A stretch of 64,000 nt of DNA. Source: Neostapfia colusana. Lineage: Eukaryota > Streptophyta > Magnoliopsida > Poales > Poaceae. This document shows positions 10,788 through 21,179 of this stretch, piece by piece; within the stretch, counting starts at the first letter, position 1; every line of letters begins with the position of its first letter. The notes beneath the pieces are model-generated. The model was not told the origin of the DNA. It worked only from the letters and a program-made list of their open reading frames with translations, and made no database searches. The DNA lies in contig JASWHV010000107.1 of assembly GCA_030760725.1 (NCBI GenBank), positions 248,001 to 312,000 of the forward strand, given 5' to 3'. The position numbers were made by a program, and so were the translations under genes.

Positions 10788-13315
10788 ATGGCGGAGGAGG
10801 GGGTCGCCGGTGAGGTCTGGGTTGCCGGCCGTTTAGGGCCCAACAGAGCTCATGCCGAGTTTCCCGAGGTTTCCCTGAGTGTGGCGACGCGATTAGCGCA
10901 CGAAGAAAACGGTCAGAAGGGCGGGAACACATTGCCGAGGTAGCACAGAGGCATAGGGCTCGTCGCCGGCGAGCTATGGCGGTTAGCCGGCGGCAACATG
11001 GTGTCCAGCGGGTTCAGCACCCGAGATTACGTGGGGGCGGCGAGTCTCGTCGGCTCCGGTGAGCTAGATCGCCGGGAACGCTGACCTCGCCGGAGCTCCG
11101 GCGGCTCGGGGCGGCGACGTCGGGAGGTAGACGAAGGGCGCGGCCCCACCTGTCAGCCCCTGTGTTAATCGCGCGCGAGCGCGCGGTTAGTTCAATTTAA
11201 ACGGGCGGGCCCCGCTGTCAGCCTCTGGTTTAGCGCGGGAGGGGAATTTTTGTAGGAAAATAATTCCGGGATTAGCTCAAACTTTAGAAATCAATAACCT
11301 TGGCTAGGAGGCTCCAAATTTAGTGATTCAAATTGGGTTGGATTCCTCTTTCCTAGCTCTGTCCAGATGTACAACCCAATTTGTAGGAAACCCATTAATT
11401 AATTCTGGAAAATTCTTTAAAGCTTTTCAGAAAAAGAATTTTAGAGGGAGTTTGGTTCATCCAAAAATCCCCAAATCTTGCCAGAATGTTCTTTAGGACA
11501 TTAGTAAACCCCTGTAAAAGTTTCAGACCATTTGGAGTTGATTTGGTCAGAGCAATTCAAATTGAAAGGTGCTGTGTTCATTTGAATACAGAAACATTTT
11601 CAGAGAATTTCCAAAACTTGGAAATTCAGTTCTGGGCAATTCTTAACCCCAAAAATGTTAGGAAAATTCAGGCAAACTCTATGAGCTATAGTTGAAATTG
11701 TAGTTCATTAAGTTGAGCATGAACAGGGGTATTACCTCAGAATAAATTCTTCCTTGCTGATTTGCCAAGGGAATTATTCTGAGCAAACCACTCCATGAAA
11801 AGTGCTAGTGTTTGGTCCAGAGAGTTTTCTTGTGACAAGGAATTCACACAAAAATTCTCAGCTCCATTGGAGCTCTAGATCACCCCTGTCCTGTTTAACC
11901 AATTAAGGGATTAATGTGGAAAAAGGGGGAAAACCACTTAGCATTTAACCATGTGGTTAAGTCCAAGCCAAACCACCAACACCAGTTCATCTTTAAATTC
12001 TTAAACAAAGTTCCAGGTGTTAGATTCTGGTTATTAGAACTAATAGTAGAAGTCTTACTCGAAAACTCACATTTGCATCTAAATTAACATGTAGTATTTC
12101 ATTAACGTGTAGCCGTTGAAGAGGAGACTCCGGAAGTGCTGGACTTCCTTCTTTCGGACGAAGAACTAACTCCTGAACAGCAGCAACAAGGCAAGCCCCG
12201 GTTTGCATTAACCCTTTTTAAAAGCTTTACTTTGTTTACATGTGTCATATGAAGTATGTATATGCATTAGGTATAGGATGAATGAAACCCCACTTGCATA
12301 ACCAAAGGTTCCTAAAAGAGTGAGGGTAGTGTCAAGGACCTCGAGTAGACAGGCTATGCTTAATGAGTCATAGGACTTCGGTACAAGTCGAGTAGTTGGA
12401 ATCTACTCGCGAGATAGGCTGGGGACACACGGGTTCGGTTGAGTGATGTGAGATCACTTTAGTAATGAAAATGAGACTAGGCAGGGGCTAGGGTGCAGCA
12501 AGAGAGAGTCTTGTGTGCGCAGCCCTGCCCGTGTCGATTGAGGACCGATCCGTATGCGGCCCTGCTGAACAAGTATTGAACGTACCGAAGGCATATCGGA
12601 TATATGGGCCCCGGTAAACTGATGTAGCCTAAACCTCCGGGCGTCGAGGCATAGCACACCGATTTATAGGTGTAGGTTGAGGGCAGCAAGGTGGAAATCT
12701 GCCAACGGGCATAGAGAGATGCTCCGTGTGGGGAACCTCCTGCTCGTTTCGGTGCGACCGGTTCGACGTTTGGGCTGTTGGGTGAAAGGTTGTCCCGTAC
12801 GACATCGAGTGAGCGTGCTGTGCAGCTCCACGGGTGGGCGTACGTGACGTACTCTTTGGGTTTTCCCTGCAGGTGTATATCGAGTCGATTCGCCGTCCCT
12901 CGCGGTGACGAGTACTGCTTGTTCACTGCGTCGTAACGTAGACTAATGGATGAAATATGTTGATTCAATGATGCTGATTGATATAGTTGTATTGCTACAT
13001 GTGTGCCACCAAATACTGCTTACTAAATTTCAGATTTCATGAACTGTTAACTTGTTGCTAAAAGATGAACTAAGGATGAACTTGTAGGCGTGTCGTTTTG
13101 CTGAAATGTTACTATCCTATGTCCGTTGTACACCTCATGTAGAGTTTCATGCTTAGGTGAGTCGGTTAAGCCTTGTTGAGCCTTTGTGCTCACGGTTGCT
13201 GCTTAAGTGTTTTTCAGGTGAGGAGCCACCCACGGACTCGGGGTACGAGTCCACCGGCGAGGGTTACCCTCCGTCGGGGACCACGGCTGAGTGGGAGCCG
13301 TACACGCCGCGCTGA
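10788..13315 (+). CDS. Candidate spliced LTR microprotein gene, copy in A (3 exons, 65 codons)
   Basis: Not a gene I recognise. Model: exon 1 10788-10809 (ATGGCGGAGGAG..., ends CCG|GTGAGG); exon 2 12113-12190 (after GTGTAG, ends CAAG|GCAAGC); exon 3 13218-13315 (after TTTTTCAG, ends CGC TGA). Introns are 1303 bp (GT-AG) and 1027 bp (GC-AG). Exon lengths 22+78+98 give an unbroken frame, split after codon position 1 at both junctions. Exon 2 encodes an acidic peptide with VEEETPEVLDF and a Gln run; exon 3 starts EEPPTDSGYEST and ends EWEPYTPR. C, E, F and G carry matching exons, and the PEVLDF codons differ between A and F only at silent third positions. AG|GCAAG is the known consensus of GC-AG introns. 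The protein is small, very acidic, without signal or membrane segment; function unknown. Splicing is inferred. Confidence 0.5.
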
Positions 13316-13572
13316 GCTGAGACGTGCAGCTAGTGTGGGTTGCCCTAGGGCGGGGCAACCGACTTTTGCTAGATAGGCGGGCGTGAGTTGTTTAGTGTAG
13401 TCTTCCGCTGTGTAATAGAACAATAATTGTAACTGAAGTTTGTACTTATTTGTACAGTTTCAGCTGTTTTTCCCATGTAATATATTGTGTTCTTATGACG
13501 TGTGCTGTCGGGTGTCGCATCGCGCGGCACCACCCTCTGCGATCCTGGATGAGCGGATTCCGGTCCGCCACA

Positions 13573-14835
13573 TATAGCTTGGGTTGGGATTTATTTTATC
13601 ATGTCATTTATTATTATGCTTAGCCATGCTTAGAATGGGATAATTGGGATATGAGATCATCAATTTATTTACCTTACTCTTGAATGAGATGATATGAGTT
13701 AGGTAGAGGAAGGGATCAAGGCAAGTTGGATGATTTGGCTGGTGTTGGGTGAACGAGACTTGGGTTTGTGTTTAGTACTTCCCTGGATCCTAAGGACCGG
13801 TTCATGGAGCATGTAACCTGGCTTTACCGTGCCAACCACATGCTAAGATGGGGCAGCTTGGCCAATTAATAAGGTGTATCCCCGACGTAGTATGGGTGTG
13901 TTGGATGGTGCGGGGAGTAGGTGTCAGCTGGACTACCATATGAACCGCAAGGCTCAAGAGGGGGCCACTGCAGCGGGGTTGGAGCCTCTTGTATGTGTTA
14001 GAGGTGAAACCTCAGTGGGCCCACGCTCGTCGGGAATCCCTTTGTAAAGGCTTCGTAGTGATCTCCTGGCTACACACCTGGGAAGTGTGAATGTGGTTCG
14101 TGGCCACTGGTATAATGGAGGTTCTTTTAGTCCACCCGGCAACGGGGGATGAGATCACTACATGTGGGTACAGTGGTGCAAACTTTGTAGAGTCAAAACT
14201 GTCATGACAGCCATGCTCACGGTCAAGAGCGGCTTGGACTTATTCATGATTAGAGGATGATGGATTTGGAAGTTGAGGATGTTAAGCGGGGAGCTTGACA
14301 TTGGATAAGATGATTATGGTTACTTTATTTTGATGATGGGTTGGGAGATTGGGACCATTTCACCTGTGTAGTAATGTAGGTGCTTAAGGTAATAGGTATT
14401 AACTTTGTAGTGCTTAAACCATGAGTTCAACCTCTCCTTGTTCTAGCCATGCATGACATAACTTTCCCACACTTGCTGAGTACCAACAGTACTCAAACTT
14501 GCATATTTGTTGGTTTAAATTGCTGCTCAGGTCAAGGGGATGATGTGGTATTCAATGACCAAGACTTCGGACCCGAAGAAGGATTCTAGATTCATGGAGT
14601 CCCCGGACAACGCCTGTGACGGAGCCCACAAGAATAATATTCCGCTGTTAGTTTACTTACATGTTATGAACTTATTATCGTCCATCGAGACGTATGCTTT
14701 GTAAGACATATTTATATTCGAGACCTGGCTTGTAATAAATGATGCTTCACTATTTGTCATCACATGTATGAGAAAATGATCCTGGCATACATGTGATATT
14801 CACTCGGCTGTTCTTCGGAGAAACCGGGTGTGACA
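13573..14835 (+). repeat. 5' LTR of B, 3' part only (1263 bp)
   Basis: Aligns with 22812-24085 of the 3' LTR and ends GGGTGTGACA just before the PBS. The 5' 2.16 kb is displaced to the left of element A, outside the window. It contains the last exon of the candidate LTR gene (14531-14589, after TTGCTGCTCAG, ending TTC TAG), the hairpin GAGTAC/GTACTC (14478-14494), and AATAAA at 14734-14739. Confidence 0.92.
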
Positions 14836-14839
14836 GAAG

Positions 14840-14851
14840 TGGTATCAGAGC
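14840..14851 (+). other. Primer binding site of B
   Basis: TGGTATCAGAGC, complementary to the 3' end of initiator methionine tRNA, four bases after the LTR end. This is the standard PBS of many plant gypsy and copia elements. Confidence 0.93.
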
Positions 14852-15054
14852 AAGGGTTGCCCGTAGGAATGTGGACCTAGGTAGAAATGGACGTATTTAA
14901 GGACCCTATTTTCTTAAAAACTATTTTACAAAGGTGTGGGTTCAAAAGTGTTATTTAATGGGGTCACTTTATTCATCTTACCGCAACTTTTATTCAAAAT
15001 AGGATTTTTGTTTAAAATCTTATCTAACTTAATTTTGAATGCTTTATGTTTTAG

Positions 15055-15873
15055 ATGGTTCGCATGATCCGCACCGCCCACAAGTCCACCGGAGGGAGAG
15101 TTCCCGTAGTTGCCCTTGCCCTGAGAGAGGAGAACCGTCCGGTGACGTACCTCTCCTACGGATTGGCAGTAGGAGGCATGTTGCGCCGTCTTCGACATAT
15201 GCTCCACGCCGCCGGCAATACGGGCAAGCTAATCATAAACTACAGCTCCACCCGGACCATCTGTGAGAAGCGGGAAGAATGGAGTTTAGAAATGAGGATT
15301 ATCCATGAAAATCAGCTGCTCAAGATCCACCGCTCTCCAGCTTGTCGGGCGACACAGGTCGATGCGGAGAAGGATGTCACCTGGGAGGCCATCACCTGCC
15401 AGAGTCACATCTACCGTCGCCACCTGGACAGGACTGAGTACATGTATGTCCTCCAGCGTGAGAGTGGTACAACGGAGTACAATTACCCGCCAGTGCAGCA
15501 GGGGACTTCCCATGAGCACATGGACATGTGCTTAGAGGATGCTGCTATGATCAGCACTCGACTGCAGAAGTGCCAGCAGGAGCTTCAGGATGTTCGTGAC
15601 ACCCTGAAGGAGACTGAGGCGTTGCTTCGAGCCAGCTTGAGGGCGAGAAAAAGAGGAGATGGGAATGAACTGTGTGTCACCGTGAATGACACATGGACTC
15701 CTGACTCCCCAGATCGCCGGGCGAGCAGGCGTCGCCACACTTCCCCACCAGCAGCCTCCCACCCAAAGCGGAGTCAGAGGGCAGCCGCATTAACGAGGAA
15801 GATCCCGAGGAGCCAGCTCAGTGATACGAGTCGTGTAGCGTCCTTTCCCATAGTTCAGCAGGTTATCGAGTAG
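15055..15873 (+). CDS. Extra ORF upstream of gag in element B (272 aa, unknown)
   Basis: An uninterrupted frame between the leader and gag, same strand. Start: ATG right after TTTATGTTTTAG, a good splice-acceptor match. No gag, protease or envelope motif is present, and I see no signal peptide or membrane segment. The first ~150 residues are mixed and contain WEAITCQSHIYRRHLDRTEY; residues about 175-210 form a likely coiled coil (TRLQKCQQELQDVRDTLKE); the tail is basic (RRASRRRH). Element G has an ORF of similar size, position and layout (52503-53447), with a similar W-x(n)-H-x(n)-Y-x-LVP/VLQ stretch by eye. Extra sense ORFs before gag are known from Ogre/Tat elements; I infer a comparable accessory protein here. 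Elements A and C lack it. It is intact although this copy's gag-pol is not. Confidence 0.72.
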   Translation: MVRMIRTAHKSTGGRVPVVALALREENRPVTYLSYGLAVGGMLRRLRHMLHAAGNTGKLIINYSSTRTICEKREEWSLEMRIIHENQLLKIHRSPACRATQVDAEKDVTWEAITCQSHIYRRHLDRTEYMYVLQRESGTTEYNYPPVQQGTSHEHMDMCLEDAAMISTRLQKCQQELQDVRDTLKETEALLRASLRARKRGDGNELCVTVNDTWTPDSPDRRASRRRHTSPPAASHPKRSQRAAALTRKIPRSQLSDTSRVASFPIVQQVIE

Positions 15874-16142
15874 GCGAGTCAATACCATAGTTAATGGTGT
15901 GTTAATGTTTGGTGTGTGACGTGAGTTGTGGAAGCCATGGGCATTTGTCCACAACCTCGTCTTCAGGTTGTTTTGCTTTGATGTGTGAACCCCTATGAAT
16001 TAAGAGTGCATTTATTTTCGTGTGAGACGTGAAACCCTCAGAAAATATAAATATAATAAGGCCTCAAAATTTTAAGTTTAAACATGCAAATTGGGAAGTT
16101 AACACGTAATGCTTTAAATTGACATTTGGTTGATCATGATAG

Positions 16143-17146
16143 ATGGCCGGAAGAGAAAGGGTCATGGTGCCAACCCCGCCAACAACAACGATGAGGCCGG
16201 CAACCCTCATCTTTCTGGAGGACAAGACAGGGGTTGTTGCCGGGAAGGAGTTGATCCCATCCACCAAATGCTTAAAAATCAGAATCATCTCATCCTGACC
16301 CTAACTCAAGTGGTGGCCAACTTGCACCAAGCTCCACCTCCACAAGCTGCACCACGCCAACCAAGGTTGAGTGAGTTTCTAGGGACTCAACCTCCAAAGT
16401 TTGCTAGTGTTTCTGAACCTCTGGAGGCAGATGACTGGCTAAAGACCATTGAGAGCAAAATGAGGATCATACAATGCCAAGGGTATGATAGGGTGCTGTT
16501 TGCCTCTAACCATCTGCATGGACCTGCTGCTGATTGGTGGACCGCTTACGTAGCAGCCCATCATGACCCTGAGAACATCACTTGGGAAGAGTTCAAGCGT
16601 AGTTTCCGCAACCATTACATACCAAGGGGTGAACTCAGAAACAAGAGCAAGGAGTTGTTGGGGCTGCAGCAAGGAAACGTGACTGTGAGGAAATACCTCA
16701 CTAAATTCACCCAACTATCCCGTTATGCACCACGGGACATCGAGACTTATGAGCAGAAACAGGACTGCTTTGTGGAAGGACTTACTGCGGAGATGCAATG
16801 TGCAATGTCCTCCAACGAGTATGAAAGCTTCCAAAAGATGGTAGACAGAGCATTTGTAGTGGAGAGGAAGCTGAAGGCCTTGGAAAATGAAAACAAGAGG
16901 AAGGCGGGATGGTCACACCAAGCATCGGGCAGCAACACACGCCCACGTCTGATGCAGCAACCCGCAGGGCAGATGAGCCGTGCTGCGGTACCCTACTCAG
17001 CACCGAGAGGGTACAACCCGAACTTCAGGCCTCCGTCAGCACCAGCACAGCCACAACGTCAGTTTGTACAGCAGCCTCGCCCCACATATCAACCTCGACC
17101 ATAAGTACAAGGACCCCCAGACCAACCCCAAGACAACAAAGGCTAG
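16143..17146 (+). pseudogene. gag: Element B gag
   Basis: Capsid-type gag with EPLEADDWLKTIE, then AADWWTAYVAAHH and a basic Gln/Pro-rich tail. The frame with a typical Tekay start (ATGGCCGGAAGA at 16143, just after GATAG) moves out of the main gag frame within about ten codons, so I infer a one-base deletion near the start; the open frame otherwise begins at 16136. It ends at TAA 17102-17104, with TAG at 17144-17146, just before the CCHC knuckle. Uninterrupted relatives continue straight into pol. Confidence 0.85.
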
Positions 17147-17161
17147 GCACCTAAGGTTGGG

Positions 17162-20100
17162 GTGCAATGCTTTAACTGTGGTGAAGTGGGGCACTACGCA
17201 CATAAGTGCCCAAAGAAGAAGCCCATGCAGCCGCAACAGCAGAATGTGATGCGAGGACGGGTGAACCACGTGACCATGGAGGAGGCGCAAGAGGCACCCG
17301 ACATGGTAGTTGGTAAGTTTCCTGCCAATTTACACATTGCAACCATGTTGTTTTATCCTGGTGCTACCCACTCGTTCATTGCTCAAGGGTTTGTTAAGAA
17401 GCATGATCTAGCAACCACACAAATGAATCATATGCTAGCAGTGAACTCTCCAGGTGGAGAAATAAGGACAAGACAAGTGTGTCCCAAGGTGAATCTAGAC
17501 ATTAGTGGGGTAGTATTTACTGCCAACCTCATAGTGATAGATTCCCAAGGGATAGATATTATTTTGGGTATGGATTGGTTGACCAAACATAAAGGAATCA
17601 TCCATTGTTCAACAAGAACGGTGGAACTAACTCACCCTAGTGGCACCAGAGTAGAGTTCATAACCATACAAGAGCCTAGGAGAGACATTAAACTCAATCA
17701 AGTTGAGGTGGAAGTGGAGGAGATCAGGATCATCAAGGAATATCCAGACGTTTTTCCGGAGGAGTTGCCAGGTATGCCTCCCGATCGTGAGGTGGAATTC
17801 GCGATTGAGCTAGTGCCTGGAACAGCTCCTATATACAAGAGACCTTATCGGATGGACTCCAAACAGCTGGAAGAACTCAAGGAACATTTAAGAGAATTGA
17901 TAGAAAAGGGGTACATTCGTCCTAGTACCTCACCATGGGGAGCTCCAGTGATATTTGTGCCCAAGAAGGACGGAACCCAAAGGTTATGCGTAGACTACCG
18001 TGCGTTGAATGAAGTAACCGTCAAAAACAAGTACCCATTACCCCGCATTGAAGACTTGTTTGATCAGTTGAGGGGAGCTTGTGTGTTCTTGAAAATTGAT
18101 CTCTGGTTGGGATACCACCAACTTAAGATAAGGCAAACAGATATTCCAAAGACAGCTTTCGTATCTCGGTACGGACTGTATGAATACACCGTCATGCCTT
18201 TCGAGCTAACTAATGCCTCGTCATACTTCATGTATCTCATGAACAAGGTATTCATGGAATATCTGGACAAATTTGTGGTGGTTTTCATTGATGACATTCT
18301 CGTCTTCTCCAAAGATGAAGAAGAACATGAGGAACATCTAAGGTTGGTGTTGCAAAAGCTGAGAGAACACCAACTATATGCCAAGTTGAGCAAGTGTGAG
18401 TTTTGGCTGAAGAGAGTTCCCTTCTTAGGACATATAATCTCGGAGGGAGGAATCTCTATAGATCCTGCCAAGATCGAGGATGTACAGAAGTGGAAGACCC
18501 CTGAGAATGTCGGGGAAGTTCGAAGCTTCTTAGGATTGGATGGGTATTATCGACGGTTTATCGAGGGTTTCTCCAAGATTTCGAGACCCCTCACCAAATT
18601 GTTGGAGAAGGGAATCACATTCACATGGACACCGCAGTGCGAGACGAGTTTTCAGGAACTGAAGAAAAGATTGACGACAGCCCCAGTGCTAGTTATGCCA
18701 GATATGCAGAAGAACTTTTTGGTGTACTGCGATGCCTCTGGAAACGGGTTGGGATGTGTTCTCATGCAAGAGAGGCATGTCGTGGCTTATGCGTCCCGGC
18801 AGCTCCGGAAACACGAGAAGAACTATCCTACACATGACCTAGAGCTAGCTGCAGTGGTTCACGCGTTGAAGATTTGGCGACATTACTTGATGGGGAAGAG
18901 GACAAAGATATATACGGATCATAAGAGCTTAAAGTATATTTTCACACAGCCAGATCTCAACCTCAGACAAAGGAGATGGTTAGAGCTAATCAACGACTTT
19001 GATGTGGGCATCAACTATCATCCTGGTAAAGCGAACGTCGTGGCGGATGCTCTAAGTCGGAAAGTGCAGGTCAATAGGTTGAGCTTGAAGGACATGCCTA
19101 CAGAATTGAAGGGAGAGGTTATAAAACTCGACCTATGTCTGGTGAATAGTGGTGAAGCCATCACCATGGAAGTGGACTTCATATTAGAGCAAGACATACG
19201 TGATGGTCAAAAGCATGATGAGAAGATACAAGAAATTAGGGAACTCATCAAGGATAATAAAGCCCCTAGTTTCAGAGAGGATGAACAAGGTACGGTGTGG
19301 CACGGGAAAAGAATCTGTGTGCCTGAAGTGAAGGAGATCCGTGAATTGATTTTGAAGGAAGCTCATGATTCCGACTATTCCATTCATCTTGGGAGTATGA
19401 AGATGTTTCATGACCTCAAGAGAAGGTATTGGTGGTATGGCATGAAGCGAGATGTCGCGGAACATGTTGCCCTATGTGACACATGTCAGTTGGTGAAAGC
19501 CGAACATCAACAACCCGCGGGATTATTGCAACCACTCAAAGTGCCTGAATGGAAATGGGAAGAAATCGGTATGGATTTCATAGTGGGACTACCCAGGACC
19601 CAATCAGGATATGATTCGATATGGATCATCATCGACAGGCTAACCAAGGTAGCTCATTTCATCCCCGTGAAAGAAAGCTACAGCGGATCCAAATTGGCAG
19701 AATTGTACATGTCAAGGATCGTGTGTTTCCATGGAGTGCCAAAGAAGATAGTGTCAGATCGAGGGACGCAGTTCACCTCAAGGTTCTGGCAGAAGTTGCA
19801 TGAAACCATGGTAACTCATCTGAATTTTAGTTCTGCCTATCATCCCTAGACTGACGGACAGACGGAAAGAACCAATCAGATCCTTGAGGATATGTTGAGA
19901 GCGTGTGCGCTCAAGAACAATAGGAGTTGGGATAAGAACTTACCATATGCGGAGTTCTCCTATAACAACAGCTATCAAGCTAGTATGAAGATGTCACCAT
20001 TTGAGGCTTTGTATGGGAGAAAGTGTAGAACTCCACTATTTTGGAACCAAACCGGGGAAAGTAAAGTGTTTGGACCCGAGGTACTACAAGAAGCCGAGGC

Positions 20101-20611
20101 GAAAGTGAGGGAAATTCGCAACAACCTGAGGATAGCACAGACCCAACAAAAGAGTTATGCCGATGTACGGAGAAGAGAGCTTATTTTCAATGTGGGTGAC
20201 TATGTTTATCTCAATGTGTCCCCTGTCCGAGGACTTCGTCGGTTCAAGGTGAAAGGGAAGTTATCACCTCGATACATCGGACCCTTTCAGGTTCTGGAGA
20301 GGAAAGGTGAATTGGCATATCAACTAGAACTACCGGCTCGCCTATTGGATGTGCATGATGTATTCCATGTGTCACATCTCAAGAAATGTCTAAGGACGCC
20401 TGAAGAGATGTTACCCATGAATGAGGCTGACGTACGAGAGGATCTGTCTTATGCCGAGCAACCGGTCAAAATTTTGGAGACAATGGAACGCCTCACAGGA
20501 AATAAAAGAATTCGGATGTGCAAGGTGCAGTGGAAGCATCACTCAGAAGAGGAGGCCACATGTGAGCGAGAAGAAGAGCTTAAAGCACAGTTTCCGGAAT
20601 TGTTTTCCTAG
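17162..20611 (+). pseudogene. pol: Element B pol (knuckle, PR, RT, RH, IN, chromodomain)
   Basis: Starts with the CCHC knuckle CFNCGEVGHYAHKC. The protease active site reads FYPGATHSF: the catalytic Asp codon is TAT (17354-17356), so the enzyme would be dead. RT keeps FIDD (near 18285) but has changes in normally fixed positions (LWLGYHQ, FELTNAS). RNase H (CDASGNGLGC), the integrase zinc region and both Asp motifs follow. A TAG at 19847-19849 interrupts just before QTERTNQILED, which carries the catalytic Glu. The frame then continues through VHDVFHVSHLKKC to a chromodomain (CKVQWKHHSEEEATCERE) in which the usual Trp of EATWE is Cys. It ends at 20611. Confidence 0.92.
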
Positions 20612-20637
20612 AACCACCGATGTCGAGGACGAGATTT

Positions 20638-20655
20638 CTTTTAAGGGGGGTAAGC
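20638..20655 (+). other. Polypurine tract of B
   Basis: AAGGGGGGTAAGC immediately before the TGTAACACCCC start of the 3' LTR. Confidence 0.8.
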
Positions 20656-21053
20656 TGTAACACCCCAAAATCTGTTAAGAGGGGAATTTAAAAATTTTTG
20701 GACGTATTGCATGTGGTGCAAAAATTCAAATTCAAATTTGAATTCAAATTCAAATTAAAATAGAAAAGAAATAGAAAAAGAAAAAGAAAAAAAGGAAAAC
20801 CCAACCGGCCAGTGGGCCAAAACCCACCAGCCGGCCCACCATTTCCCCGCACCAGCCCACAGCCGCACCTCTCTCTCCCTCTCACTGACACGCGGGGCCC
20901 GCGTGTCATCCCTCACCTCTCGCTCGCGTCGACAGCCGGGACTCTTCTCTCTCCCGAATCCAAACATACTCCAGAAACCAGCGTCCCCCAGCCGAATTCT
21001 GGTCCCGGACGACTCCAGCTCGATCCCAACAGACCGCCGCCCTCCCTCGTCTT

Positions 21054-21059
21054 TATAAA
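21054..21059 (+). promoter_or_regulatory. TATA box of B's LTR
   Basis: TATAAA in CTTTATAAACGCC at the start of the GC-rich region; the first ATG of the candidate LTR gene is 126 bp downstream. Confidence 0.65.
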
Positions 21060-21179
21060 CGCCGGCATTGCCCTGTTTTTCTTCCCCGATCGGCTGTTTT
21101 TCCTCCCGGTGAGAACCGAAGCTCCGATCACCGTTTTCTCTCGATCCTTGCTCGGGTTTTCTGATCTAACGTGCCGATC

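Larger units (their letters stand above)
1..13572 (+). mobile_element. Element A: Ty3/Gypsy chromovirus, 5' end outside window
   Basis: Order seen: 5' leader (1-964), gag-pol (965-4599 and 8652-9548), polypurine tract, 3' LTR (9615-13572). No PBS or 5' LTR is visible, so the element starts left of the window. Solo LTR D splits the integrase. The right flank of the 3' LTR is TATAG followed by the 3' part of element B's 5' LTR; the undisturbed B LTR at 22812 reads TGTAGCTTGG at the same point. A is therefore inserted in B's 5' LTR, and TATAG is the probable target duplication with one later change. Gag, pol and LTR match element C, which lies in the opposite orientation at 24086-34086, so A and C are one family. 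Placement in the Tekay/Del lineage rests on the C-terminal chromodomain, the iMet-type PBS seen in C, and the very long LTR; it is family knowledge, not a database match. Confidence 0.93.
9615..13572 (+). repeat. 3' LTR of element A (3958 bp)
   Basis: Starts TGTAAAAGCCC next to the polypurine tract and ends GGTCCGCCACA. It matches, inverted, the 5' LTR of C (30013-34086). The AT-rich U3 runs to a TATA box at 10404; a GC-rich leader-like stretch (about 10430-11250), an AT-rich stretch (11270-12110), a conserved acidic mini-exon (12113-12190) and a second conserved block (13150-13320) follow. The stretch 13141-13220 holds the GAGC/GCTC hairpin (13178-13191). The poly(A) hexamer seen in related LTRs (AATAAA) reads AATAGA here, near 13416. 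Confidence 0.93.
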
